DNA of 47,523 bases from contig NC_049991.1 of NCBI RefSeq assembly GCF_000003815.2, forward strand, positions 20,517,361-20,564,883, in the 5' to 3' direction. Source of the stretch: Branchiostoma floridae (taxonomy: Eukaryota > Chordata > Leptocardii > Amphioxiformes > Branchiostomatidae). The position numbers and the translations under genes are program-made. Numbering within the stretch: the stretch's first letter is position 1; each line of letters opens with the position of its first letter. The notes beneath the pieces were generated by a model. That model saw only the letters and a list, made by a program, of their open reading frames with translations, did not search any database and had not been told where the DNA came from. Shown in pieces: positions 31,707 to 43,224 of the stretch.

Positions 31707-31750
31707 GTCTCCAGACTGGGCCGTTCCGCCGCCATGTTCATGACGTCATT
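31707..31750 (-). promoter_or_regulatory. CRE next to a possible first exon
   Basis: A perfect TGACGTCA (31741-31748) lies a few bases upstream of ATGGCGGCGGAACGG on the minus strand (ATG at 31735). The GC-rich start context looks like a promoter and start codon, but the downstream gene is not secured. Confidence 0.35.
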
Positions 31751-31825
31751 GTGTACCCTCCCAACACGGGACCGCGCAGAAGCGCCACCTTGCGAGAAAT
31801 GTTCAGTACTTCACGGTAGGGGTTG

Positions 31826-32938
31826 GTACCGGTGTGACAGGGATTTCCCCCCCCTTTTGGCTTTTCCCCCCCCCCCCCCCCCCCCCCCAAGAGCAGCTGG
31901 TTACTACATATTACAGGTGCGCTACCTGGTACTATACTGCACCTGGGGAGTAACGTGTATGGTGTGTTACCTGGTACCTTATGGCACCTTATTACCGTAC
32001 CGTAAGTGCCTGTCATACCTCGAAAGTCGATACTATATTGTTCGGTGCAAACATGACATTGAAATGAAAAAGACAATTTTTGCAGCTGAGGTGGCATAAA
32101 AACAGTGCTACTGCGAACGTATAAATCAACACCGTCTATGGTACGGAATACGTCAGCTATATGTTTTCAATTTGTCACAGTTTTCTTTCTTGTGCTGGAA
32201 ACATTTCCAAAGCACTAACAAAAACACACGTGAATAATAGTTTCTCATTATAAACACTATCTACGCGCAAGTTGATATAGCTGTTGCTAAATGCTACACA
32301 AACACTGGTAAAGTACCAACACGGGCAAATGCATCAGTTCCTAAATACTAGAAAAAACAGTCATGTTGGAGGTGAAGATATCCCTTAGCCAGGTGCATAT
32401 ACCAAAATGTGCGTTATTCTAATTAATACCTAATATTTGCATAATTAATAAAGACATTACATAGTTCTTTTGTGGTCACTTCATGGTAGAGACTTCATAT
32501 TGGAGATATATAGGTTGTTTGAGGACAGGTGAATACAATGAAATACATCTTATGTCAAGACTCAGGTATATGCAATAGTGGGAATACAAGGGACCCAACC
32601 CTCCTTGTCTGAAACAAGTTCAACTATCTTATTACCATGTAATTACGTTAATATTGATACTATGAATGGATTTATGTATCAAACTCGTGTACTTATATCA
32701 TTATGAAACTGCATTTTGTGATTTATACCAATCAACTTCTAAAATGTCATGTAAACCCGTTTTTTTTGGGGGGGGGGGGCGAAATCGCTAAAGGGGGGCG
32801 AGGTAGGGGGGCGAGATCACTAGCCGGGGAGGGAGAGATCGCTAGCGATTTCGCGCCGGGGGGGCGAGATCGCTAGTGATTTCGCCCCCGGGGGGGCGAG
32901 ATCACGGGGGGGGGGCGAGATCGCTGTCACACCGGTAC
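31826..32938. mobile_element. 1.1-kb DNA-transposon-like element, copy 1
   Basis: A perfect 15-bp terminal inverted repeat, GTACCGGTGTGACAG (31826-31840) and CTGTCACACCGGTAC (32924-32938), encloses 1113 bp. The 3' subterminal part holds runs of 7-12 G alternating with CGAGATCGCTAG(C/T)GATTTCGC palindromes, and the 5' side has a long C run. The inside matches copy 2 at about 41730-42847. There is no transposase ORF, so it is non-autonomous. Confidence 0.8.
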
Positions 32939-32939
32939 A

Positions 32940-33720
32940 CAACCGGTTTTTGGCGACGCCCCAAGGGCTAGCCTAATAGTATAGTGTGCGTCCATTTGAC
33001 AAGAATTCCCAAAGTTCCGCAGGCATATCAGAAAGTTTTCCACGCCTGTGTAGTTGCATCATCCTTTCGAGGGGAATAACTCGGGAATGGATTGACGGAT
33101 CTTCATGATATTTGGAATGTAGATAGCCAAAGAGATGCCTTACATGATTAAATACTAATCATGCAAATTCGGTGCTTATTTGCATAATTAATGAAGACAG
33201 TTTGTAAATACACTGCACTTCATGTTAGAATACTCAAAAATATGGCATATGTAACTCAAAAAGAGAGAAATATTTGGCTTACTGTTAAGTACATATCCGA
33301 TTGGCCAAAATTATCGAAATTCCGTAGCATTCATCATTTTGGATATGAATAACTCGGGAAAAGGTTGACGGATCATCGTGATTTTTGATATGTAGATAAC
33401 TGCGGAGATGACTCATATAATAGGGCTATTAATGCAAAACAGGGGCTAATCTGCATACTTAATGAGCACAGTTTATTAGGCCACAGTATTTCACAATACT
33501 AGGGCACTTACATATGTAACTAGAAGAGAGAAATATCGATAGACATCAATTATGCAAATTGTTACTTAATCTACATAATGAGTAATTGTTATTTTAGTGT
33601 TACAGCTACAGGTACGTTAAGGTGACTATGCAGACGTAAGTCATGCAAATTAGGGTCTCATTTACATAATGCATTAGAAACTGCTACAATAGATTTCTTT
33701 GCTTAGACTTTTATACTTTG
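32940..33720 (-). repeat. Octamer-palindrome repeat family, inverted units
   Basis: Three diverged units share GAATAACTCGGGAA, TTGACGGATC(A/T)TC(A/G)TGAT and paired ATGCAAAT-type and ATTTGCAT-type strings with the family at 21230-22085, in the opposite orientation. Confidence 0.65.
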
Positions 33721-34139
33721 AACACATTGTTATTTAAGAGGAGGAGATGATCAACTGATAACATTTGTGATATTAGGTCATAAGAGATCGCCTTTCTTGT
33801 TAACAGCAATGCACTAAAACATCCACCGCGTAAAACAATCTTCATACATACAGAAAGGCGAAAGGATAGAACACAAATACAACACACCTACAACAACAAT
33901 CATTTTACTATCAAAAAGTTGAATCCGTTTGAAGATTTTACAGGAGGAGGAAAGGAGGAGGATAAACTTAAGAAACATGCATCGATTGAAATATAAAAGC
34001 ATCGTTGTATATGCTAATTCTTTTTCGTTTAAAACCTTAAAAAGTACTTTTGCATAATCTTAAAAAAATATTTCTTAGCTCATATTAGGTGAAACATGAT
34101 CAAGAGGTAGACTGTCTCTCAACACATTTCTTTGCATAT

Positions 34140-34977
34140 GCAACAAACAAAGAATGAAAGAAAATGATTACGTGTCTCTATGATTTGTCTCAACTGGAAA
34201 GCGTGCGCTCAATATGATTTTCTTTCATCTTTGGTTTCTAATTTCTTCATTTTNNNNNNNNNNNNNNNNNNNNNNNNNNNNNNNNNNNNNNNNNNNNNNN
34301 NNNNNNNNNNNNNNNNNNNNNNNNNNNNNNNNNNNNNNNNNNNNNNNNNNNNNNNNNNNNNNNNNNNNNNNNNNNNNNNNNNNNNNNNNNNNNNNNNNNN
34401 NNNNNNNNNNNNNNNNNNNNNNNNNNNNNNNNNNNNNNNNNNNNNNNNNNNNNNNNNNNNNNNNNNNNNNNNNNNNNNNNNNNNNNNNNNNNNNNNNNNN
34501 NNNNNNNNNNNNNNNNNNNNNNNNNNNNNNNNNNNNNNNNNNNNNNNNNNNNNNNNNNNNNNNNNNNNNNNNNNNNNNNNNNNNNNNNNNNNNNNNNNNN
34601 NNNNNNNNNNNNNNNNNNNNNNNNNNNNNNNNNNNNNNNNNNNNNNNNNNNNNNNNNNNNNNNNNNNNNNNNNNNNNNNNNNNTGTTTTGTGACGAACAC
34701 GGAAAGTTTCAGATGAAGAAAAAAAAGCCAATTGTTTTCCCCTATGGGTGCATATAGATAAACTCAATATATGTGACTGGGTTTCCAAAAGTGATCAGAA
34801 AGGTAGAATGTCTTTTGAAAATACAAAAGTAATGTTTTCGATACCTATCATTCAATATGCAACAAACAAACAAAGAAAACGATTGCGTGTGTATGTAATT
34901 TGTCTCGACTGAAAAAAAAACGTAGGTTGTTTGTCACCCGTAATCTTCTTTCATCTTTGGTTTCTAATTTCTTCAGG
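34140..34977 (+). repeat. Direct repeats flanking an assembly gap upstream of the lectin gene
   Basis: The stretch ending TCTTTCATCTTTGGTTTCTAATTTCTTCA occurs at about 34140-34249 and again at 34860-34975, with the same order of AT-rich motifs before it. The 430-N gap (34254-34683) begins right after the first copy. The second copy ends as the 3' splice site of the lectin first coding exon. This could be a true tandem copy or unresolved haplotypes. Confidence 0.6.
34254..34683. other. Assembly gap (430 N)
   Basis: A run of N between two direct repeats. Confidence 0.99.
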
Positions 34978-35062
34978 AGAAGGCTTGATTCCACAGTGTT
35001 TTGGCCCCGCCTGACGCAGGACGTGTGTTTTTTAGCTGTTCAGAAACCTGACAAGTCGCACC

Positions 35063-38000
35063 ATGCCGGGAGGGCAACAGAAGTCCCAAACTGGTGACAC
35101 AGGTAATTATTCTTTTTTAAATACCTTCTCTCTACATATGTCAGCGGCCATATGATGAGAAGTGCCGCGGGATTTTATATCGAGTGGAGTATGCATATGT
35201 GCGCTGGGCTGAAAGCATAACCAGTCTGGAACCCAGCATGAAACGTACAATCAAAAGCCATAAAATCTATGCGATATTGTGATATCGCACATTTTAGGTA
35301 ACCATGATGATCAGGCAATGCTTTTCTCTTAGAGTATGATATTTTCGAATTGTGATGTCATCACAAGTCATATTTGGACAGAAACAACTTGAGTTTGTAG
35401 GATGGCTCTCTAATGGTGCGATGTAGAATAACAGGAGAAGTGTATCAATTTGCCACAGAAGCGCTTGTGTTCTTAATACCACTGTCACATTATTCACGAT
35501 CTTCGGGCGTATCGATGGAAGATCGGCCATATTTAAGATCGACAGAGGGTTGCGCGTATTTTTCACCGAAAACCGCGGCCGTCTCTGTCACATATAAACC
35601 ATACTTTGTACCTTGTACAATTGTTGTGCAATAATGTTATTATTATAAGCGAGGCTCGGGCGATTGCCGCAGAATCGTCGTCCTATTGATTTTAGCCAAA
35701 TGTGACAGGGGTATAATAAATATTCAATGGATATGCATTTGTCTATTGATGATAATCATGTTGCATTTTGATTTCATAAAATCTTGTTCTCCTAAATTAT
35801 ACCATCGGCGCCATTTTAATTTCGTAATTTTCCTCCAGGTACCACACCCATGCAGCAGCCGCAGACTGATTGGCGGTCCATTGCGGACGCCGCTGCGAGT
35901 ATACCCAACGCTTTGTACGTCTCCAGAGCAGGTAAAACTTTGTAATCCTGTATCAAATTCGTCGTACGATTGCCGCACGATATCACAAACTGATTACAGT
36001 CCTGAGTCGCGGGGGTGCCGTACAAAATCCAGCTGTCTGAGGTCTTTCAGTCAACCGGGCGCAGGCTTTTAGCCATCCAGGTGTACGGGTGTACATTGTA
36101 CCCCCTGTTAAAAAAATTTTACACCCTTACACTGGGGAGCACATCCTCTGACAAACATGAAATTCTCATTGACCAGGGATGCTACAGGTCACATGTGGCC
36201 TGTCTGACAGTAAAATTGCTTCATTCCCCCAAAATTGCAACTCAAAATGTGGGAAATGGTGTTAATGTTTCAGAGAGTTATAAATTTCAAAACTTTCTAA
36301 GTGAGGATGTCCCCAGGCCCCCTACAATACTCGCGCCTGCAGCGCTCGCCGAGCAGCAAGAAATTTGGACACCCTATCATAAAATTCTAGCCAAAAGCCT
36401 GACCGGGCGTTCAACAGAAAAACTGACATTACGCCCCGGACGCTCACGATGTGTCCGCGGCCGTTTCTGACGGAAATTGACGCGTCCAGGCGGTTTAAAA
36501 CGGGCTCAGACGCTCTTAGATGGTCGTAGACGGCGCCTGGGCGCTTTCATTTTCATAGAGGTTGTTACGGAAAGGACTGCTTTAGATTCTTGTAGGCGGT
36601 TGATTCTGTCATAGACTGCATTGTAACTACGACGCCAAAATCGTATGACAACTTTGGACGAATCATGTGACTGTGTCGTTACCTCTCGCTATGACTAGTG
36701 GTGCGTACCTGAACTCATATTCAGGTTCAGGTCCGGATTCAGGTCCACCAGTTCAGGTTCAGGTCCATCATTGCATATTATGTGCGCAAGAAAGTTTCTT
36801 TTTTGAGGGGAGGGGGGATGGTGCATATAAAATTGCATGTTAGCATGAATTGAAATGCAATGTGAAAAATACATGCAAATTATATACAGCCAGTGTAAAC
36901 ACGAAATGTTTTTTGTCTTTTTCCAGTGCAGATTTCTCTGTCTATGGAAGGTTTTAGAACAAAAAAGGGAATATAACTGACGACAGGTTTTTGCAAGTCC
37001 GGACTTGGCTCCGGACATTTAGGTTTTTTTTGGACCTGGACCTACACATTTTTAGGTCCAATTCCAAGTCCGGGCTTTAGGTACGCACCACTAGCTATGG
37101 CACTATCTCAACTGCGATACAGACGAATCTGATTACGTAAGCAATCGATAGACGTCATCTTAGATTATCAAACTGCAACAAACGGCCCAAAAAATTAAAA
37201 GAGCACATCGTACAATACATACATACATCATCGACCGGAGGTCGGGACCAGGCAAGCACATATTTCACTCCATAGGGCCCTATCTGACATAGCTTGCCCT
37301 AAATTCTCAAAATCAACACCAGAGTCTCTAGTCAAGGTGTCCGTAAAAGTCAAACTTCTGCAATGTACCCGGCCACTTGGTTTCCATAGAAGAACTGAAG
37401 ACGCTAATTCCTGTATTGCTCGGCAACAGTGTCCCGCAAATTTTACCCTTCGGTAATCATACAACATACAATAATCGACCTTTTTCTTTTGGCAGACTGC
37501 TTCGTTTCAAGAATAATGTTCAGTGCTAGTGCCAAGGCGTCATATGTGACCTGTACCAATATTGCTTTTAGTTGTCTTAAACAGGCAATTGTAATGTTAA
37601 TATTGACGAGATCGGTCAGCCATTTGTATTTAAAGAAAACAGAAATAAATAGATGGATAAGTAGATTGCTTCCTCTAAATTGACCTGCTGTTGACCTCTT
37701 CTATCTACTTCAGTGCTCTGTCACTAATTAAGTTATACTATTAGATTTCTACTATTATGTAATTTATTGCACTGTGTGTTATTATCAATTTTTTTAAATA
37801 TTCTGGATGAAAATTAAGCGAAAATGGGGCTTACCCAAATTTTCGATTGTCCGTCTTCGGAGTTCCGGTCTTTGTAATTCCTTTGAAAAATAAATCCTTG
37901 TTTTAAATCCTCTTGTTTCATAACAGACCGCACGTATCCAGGTGGAGCAAGCGGCCGCCGTGCTCGATGTAGCTTCACCCGCTCCCACCTTAGCTACATG

Positions 38001-40079
38001 GCCACGGGCATTGCCGTGCTGCTAAGTCTGATTGCTATGGGATTTGCCCTTTTGGCGTTCATCAACAATGAGGTAAACAAACGCTCTTGTATCATAAAAG
38101 CCTGCTGTAAAGCAATTATTCCGATAGTTTGTAATGTTTCGTATTCTGTCGTACATAATTCATATACGTTTATACCGTATATTGTGTCATACCTGTGACG
38201 CGAAAACGTTCGATACAAATTTTTTTCCTTGCTAGTTTATTTTAGCTTTGCTTGAATGTATTAAAGAACCTTGTCAGTTACCTTTTTGTTTATTTAGAAC
38301 ATTGTTTAGAACTCCTCAATAGTTACCTGTGTTGTTTATTTTAGAACACCTTAGCCGTTACCTTGTTTGTTTATTTAGAACATAAGAATTATTCCTTGTT
38401 CTAAGAAATTGTTTGTCTTCATTTTCATTTCACTGAGGAAGGAAGGTGGATGCCTTCCGAAACGTCTGTATAAAAATAAAGTATCCAGAAGTACAGAGTT
38501 ATTCGTCTTCAATTTTAACGATACCTGGATGTCTAACCTTCACAAAACTACCGTATCACACAGGTTCGAAAGGCGTATCACACGGGCTCCATTCGAATAA
38601 ATCGACTCGACCCATTTCGAACGGGCCGAATGTGGCAATTCGAATACCTGATTCGGACGTTGGAACTTTGCTGTTGCAACACTTTTTGTTCGAGGGCACC
38701 AAATTTGTTCAACTTCTGGCGCATTTCGCATCAAAACATTTCTCAGGTGGGTATGGCATAAATAAAATACAACACGGTGTATTCCGCATCACCCTCGGTC
38801 CCAGCCCTCCCGCGGGTCGGATCACCCCCCGGCCTTCGGGTGATCCGACCCGCGGTCGGGCCGATACCTCGGGTGATACGGAATGCACCGTGTTTTATTC
38901 TATATATATACGTTCTTAGGAGATGACCACTGCTGTTGATGCCTTCAAGCACAACCAAGGTCAACTGTCCACCACTGTTAACACCTTAAAGCGCGATCAA
39001 GACAACATGTCCACCACTGTTGACGCCTTGAAGCGCGACCAAGACAACATGTCCACCACTGTTGCTTTGAAATGCGACCAAGACGACATGCGCCAACTGT
39101 CCACCACTGTTGACGCCTTGAAGCGCGACCTGGACGAGGAGCGAAGCCGAACCGCCGCCTTGGCGCAGCGTCTTTACGAGATCAGTAAGACGCTAGGTAA
39201 GCTAGTTTTTTAGTTGTCAATTTTACTAATTGTGATGGTAACGTCATTAATATAATAGCAGGCAAATTTGTGATTTTCATTATTTCATTAAATGATACTA
39301 TTTACCTTATCAAAAATTCCTATGCCTGCACGATTTCTTTCATGAATAGACCAAGTTCATTTATTAAATAGACTTGTGGCATTGATTATCATCTTTTTTA
39401 CTTCATCAATAATGTCCTTACAGGTGCATTGATGCCTTTTGTTATGTTATACGTGGTGTTTCACTAACTCATATTATTTACTACTTAATATGTTGGTATT
39501 GATTAAAACTAATGGGAGATACGGCCTTCTGATGCAGTAAATGTAATGGCTTGTGATGGAATTCAAAAACATGTAATGGCTTGTGATGGAATTCTGAAAC
39601 GTTTTCAAAATCATCTTTCGCCACTCATGTTGCTGACTCGCTGTTTTCTAGCGTCTTGTCCTAATGGTTACACAATGTGGCATGCAATCTGCTACAAGGC
39701 CTTCCACACACCGAAGACATACAGCGGTGCGAACGCGACCTGTGGTGAAGACGGCGGCACCCTCGCCATGCCCCGAGACGCTGGGATCGACGCTTTCCTG
39801 ATCTCCCTGCACAATGCAGTGAACGACAAGGCGCCCTGCTGGTTCGGCCTGCACGATCGTCGCGAAGAGGGAAGCTTTGAGTGGGTGGATGGTTCTGCAC
39901 TTGGGACGTACAGCTCCTGGGCTCCGGGAGAACCGAACAACCTTTTTGGCAAGGAGGATTGTGTTATGTACTCAAACCCAACTTTGGGAGACAGGTGGAA
40001 CGACGCAGCTTGCGGCCATTGGTTTCCCTACATATGCCAGGCTGTCCCAGGTACAGGCTATAACCGTCCCATTTCCTGA
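35063..40079 (+). CDS. Type II transmembrane C-type lectin with coiled-coil neck
   Basis: Exons 35063-35102, 35839-35931, 37927-38072, 38920-39196 and 39652-40079 join in phase (327 residues). The first coding exon follows an acceptor (TTTCTTCAG, 34976), so a 5'-UTR exon lies upstream. Order: a polar cytoplasmic tail, a membrane helix near residue 70 (ATGIAVLLSLIAMGFALLAF), a neck of about 14-residue repeats (MSTTVDALKRDQDN), then a long-form C-type lectin domain from CPNGYTMWHAICYKAF to FPYICQ. The Ca2+ site-2 motifs EPN and WND are intact, predicting mannose/GlcNAc-type binding. An extra Cys (KAPCWFGL) is unusual. The overall plan resembles DC-SIGN/CD209 and asialoglycoprotein receptors, probably by convergence. 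An alternative splice at 40050 to 40209 would end the protein GRP instead of GTGYNRPIS. A role in innate recognition is inferred. Confidence 0.83.
35110..35830. other. First intron of the lectin gene, no feature seen
   Basis: No repeats or exons recognised. Confidence 0.4.
36065..36480 (+). repeat. Probable dispersed repeat in a lectin-gene intron
   Basis: The stretch around CCTACAATACTCGCGCCTGC and ATAAAATTCTAGCCAAAAGC, and the GTGTACGGGTGTACATTGTACC start, look like a repeat family by composition. I could not find a second full copy in the window. Confidence 0.3.
36696..37093. mobile_element. hAT-like non-autonomous element with 8-bp target duplication
   Basis: Terminal inverted repeats TAGTGGTGCGTACCT and AGGTACGCACCACTA bound 398 bp. 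Flanks are GCTATGAC (36688-36695) and GCTATGGC (37094-37101), an 8-bp target duplication with one mismatch, which is typical of hAT elements. The inside carries arrays of AGGTTCAGGTCCGG-type strings on both sides of an AT-rich middle. No transposase. It lies in a lectin-gene intron. Confidence 0.8.
38430..38545 (+). repeat. Fragment of the ACGTCT/ACCTGGATGTCTAACC repeat family
   Basis: GATGCCTTCCGAAACGTCTG and ATACCTGGATGTCTAACCTT match the copies at 9040-9140 and 22840-22940. Confidence 0.55.
38761..38899. mobile_element. GC-rich foldback MITE next to the lectin neck exon
   Basis: AATAAAATACAACACGGTGT and the following ATTCCGCATCACCC pair with GGGTGATACGGAATGCACCGTGTTTTATT. An inner hairpin pairs GCGGGTCGGATCACCC with GGGTGATCCGACCCGC. 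The right end is 19 bp before the splice acceptor AG (38918-38919) of the neck exon, so much of the pyrimidine/branch-point region is element-derived or touching it. Confidence 0.8.
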
Positions 40080-40089
40080 CACCCTTCCG

Positions 40090-41135
40090 TTTGGTAAATA
40101 TGCCACAGACTAAGTACCTTAGACCATAGATACTCTTGTTTTGATTAAACCATGTCAAAACCCACAACTCCACATCTCATCCCTGCCGTTTCTGTTCATG
40201 TTTTCCAGGACGTCCATAGGCGACAGGCGGAACACTGACTACCACTTTACTGCGCACGGCTCTCCGACTATCCGCAGTAAAATTGACCAGCAAAACGTGA
40301 AGCCGGACATATAACAAAAGGTCAAATCAGCACGTTGTTTCTTTTTTCTTAGGTTCTTTATTTCTTCGCATATATGACATTAACTAAAAACAAATTGATA
40401 CACAGAAAGAAATACATGCATCCTTAATATGTTAAAGAGAAAACTAAAGGCCTGGAATAAATAGCAAATAGACACACGGAATTACTCACTGTACAATGGT
40501 AGTCACGTGAAAGTTTACATACTAGTATGATAGTAGTATCTTTCCACACTAGCCAGGAGTTCTTTTTCATTCTAGAAAGTTAAAGACTCCTAGTTTTGTC
40601 GTAACAAGTTCATTTCCTGTTTTGTGGCTTTTCTTACAAAATGCTGAACAGACAGGATACACAAATTGTACAGCTTAAAATTTCAGTTATTTAATTGTTA
40701 TTTATAAATGGGCCCCAAAAATCGTGTATTCATGTAGATGATAAATTTCCCTTTATCGCCCCCATCTCAAATAAAAAGGATTTGAGATGAAAGGCTGTGT
40801 ATTTCTGACGGGATCGGGTAGGAAAGTTTCGGCATTCGAGCGAGTGTCGGACGTATACGTTTGTTTGTCCTGAGTAATGCGGTCAGCGGTTCACTAGAGG
40901 AAAGTCCCTGTTGCGGATAGAAATATAAATGCAGTTATAAATGTTATAAAAATCGATTCACCAGTCAGATTTGGGGGACATCTTTTTATTGATTACTGGA
41001 TATGTGCTCTTGCAATAGAAATTAAAACACCTCCAGCAGAGTTTCTTTATTGGATTTTCGCCCATTAAAGTTGCATATTTAAGCGTTATTCTAAATGAGA
41101 CAACATAAGTCTGGTATGAGACCTTAAGACAGCAT
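40090..41135. other. Lectin 3' region and intergenic DNA
   Basis: It holds a possible alternative last exon (acceptor at 40208, stop TAG 40216-40218). Otherwise AT-rich with no further gene recognised. Confidence 0.4.
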
Positions 41136-41139
41136 ATTA

Positions 41140-41624
41140 CAGTCAAACCTGCCCAAGACGACCAACCGGGGGACCGGAAAAAAGCGGTCGATTTGGACAG
41201 GTGGTCGCTGAGTAGGGTATCGACTCAAAACATGCCCGATGCAAAGTATAAATGGTTGCCGTTGTGTTTAATGGCAAATAGCAAGCACACTGCACGCACG
41301 CAAAGAAGCGAGGTCTTTAACGTCAAATACAACACGCACACTGTAAACTGTAAATTCAACCCCAAAATCCGACGCAAACTGGCCGATTTCGGCACAAAAT
41401 CGCGCTAGTTATCATAAAAAATCGATGAAACCCTCAATCTTGAAAATGATGCGGTCGTTATAGGTCCCAATTTGGGCCGGTCGCGGTCGCGTTGGCCAGG
41501 TGGTCGTTGAGAAAAGGTCGCTTAATGCTTACATCAATGGGAAAATAAATCGGGACCGAGAAAAAGCGGTCGAAATGGCCAGGTGGTCGCTGAGAAGAGG
41601 TGGTCGCTCGGGCAGGTTTGACTG
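41140..41624. mobile_element. Tc1/mariner-like non-autonomous element
   Basis: Ends CAGTCAAACCTGCCC and GGGCAGGTTTGACTG form terminal inverted repeats. Flanking TA dinucleotides (41138-41139 and 41625-41626) fit a TA target. Just inside, GGTCGCTGAG and GGTGGTCG motifs recur on both sides (GCGGTCGATTTGGACAGGTG near the left, GCGGTCGAAATGGCCAGGTG near the right). Length 485 bp, no transposase. Confidence 0.75.
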
Positions 41625-41729
41625 TACTTCATTTTTTATTGTAGGCGGAGTTCCTTTTTTTAAGTAAATGGGGGGGAAAAAGACCCAAAAAGTGGTTTTT
41701 TTCGGTAGAAGCCCCTTTGTTAAAAGTCC

Positions 41730-42847
41730 GGGGGGGGAGATCCCTAGGGTTTTCGCCCCCCTTTAGGGTTTTGGCCCCCCCCCCCCCCCCCAGAGCAGCT
41801 GGCTACTACATATTACAGGTGCGATACCTGGTACTATACTGCACCTGGGGAGTAACGTATATGGTGTGTTACCTGGTACCTATATGGCACCTTATTACCG
41901 TACCGTAAGATGTCATACATTCCGTGTTCATGACGATCTTGTTNNNNNNNNNNNNNNNNNNNNNNNNNNNNNNNNNNNNNNNNNNNNNNNNNNNNNNNNN
42001 NNNNNNNNNNNNNNNNNNNNNNNNNNNNNNNNNNNNNNNNNNNNNNNNNNNNNNNNNNNNNNNNNNNNNNNNNNNNNNNNNNNNNNNNNNNNNNNNNNNN
42101 NAAACAGATGAGAGCCAAACAAAAACACACGTGAATAATAGTTTCTCATTATAAACACTATCTACGCGCAAGTTGATATAGCTGTTGCTAAATGCTACAC
42201 AAACACTGGTAAAGTACCTGTCTTAAGAAACACGGGTAAATGCATCATTTCCTAAATACTAGAAAAAACAGTCATATTGGAGGTGAAGATATCCCTTGGC
42301 CAGGTGCATATACCAAAATGTGCGTTATTCTAATCAATACCTAATATTTGCATAATTATTAAAGACATTACATAGTTCTTTTGTGGTCACTTCATTGTAG
42401 AGACTTCATATTGGAGATATATAGGTTGCTTGAGGACAGGTGAATACAATGAAATACATCTTATGTCAAGATTCAGGTATATGCAATAATGGGATTTACA
42501 AGGGACCAAACCCTCCTTGTCTGAAACAAGTTCAACTATCTTATTACCATGTAATTACGTTAATATTGATACTATGAATGGAGTTATGTACAAAACCCGT
42601 GTACTTATATCATTCTGAAACTACATTTTTTGATTTATACCAATCAACTTCTAAAATGTCATGTAAACCCGTTTTTTGGGGGGGGGGGCGAAATCGCTAA
42701 AGGGGGGCGAGGTAGGGGGGCGAGATCACTAGCCGGGGGGGGGGCGAGATCGCTAGTGATTTCGCCCCGGGGGGGCGAGATCGCTAGTGATTTCGCCCCC
42801 GGGGGGGGCGAGATCACGGGGGGACGAGAACGCTGTCACACCGGTAC
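41730..42847. mobile_element. 1.1-kb DNA-transposon-like element, copy 2 (with gap)
   Basis: This is a direct copy of 31826-32938: AGAGCAGCTGG(C/T)TACTACATATTACAGG, the ACACACGTGAATAATAGTTT stretch and the G-run/CGAGATCGCTAG palindromes all recur in order, ending in the same CTGTCACACCGGTAC (42833-42847). The left terminus is degraded and 158 N (41944-42101) replace part of the middle. Confidence 0.8.
41944..42101. other. Assembly gap (158 N)
   Basis: A run of N inside copy 2 of the 1.1-kb element. Confidence 0.99.
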
Positions 42848-43224
42848 CCACCCCTAACTGCAATCATTTGAGCCTGGACCATTGGATAAGCCATTTTGGT
42901 GAAACCGGTCTGTGTGACAGAATGAAAAAAAGTTGTAAACTGGAACTCTGCGACTCCGGCTGTCTTACTGAGGGTGACTGCGGTGAGAAAGGTGTCGGCT
43001 AGCGTGAGGATCAGTCGCCTACATATGTCCAGATTTGGACACTGAGCATTAAATCCACATGAGGAATGAAAGTGCGGTGCTTATGATATGTTTGCGTTTG
43101 AGCTGAATGTGTAGCCGCGCTGTGCTTTGGTCGCTCCCCTAAGGTACGCCTCCTGCCAACACGTCTGGTCTTCGTTACCATTTGAACGATCGGCATTTGC
43201 ATATTCACAGAGATTTTATGCGAG

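Noticed and set aside
31608-32099. 163-codon plus-strand frame
   Set aside because: It begins in non-coding flank and runs through the C-run and body of the 1.1-kb repeat; the same frame recurs in the repeat copy at 41717 and is broken.
34180-34788. Long open frames across the N run
   Set aside because: They are open only because N is not a stop.
39546-39651. Start codon of the lectin at 39546
   Set aside because: The frame before 39652 is intronic (CTGTTTTCTAG acceptor) and the upstream neck and membrane exons join in phase to 39652.
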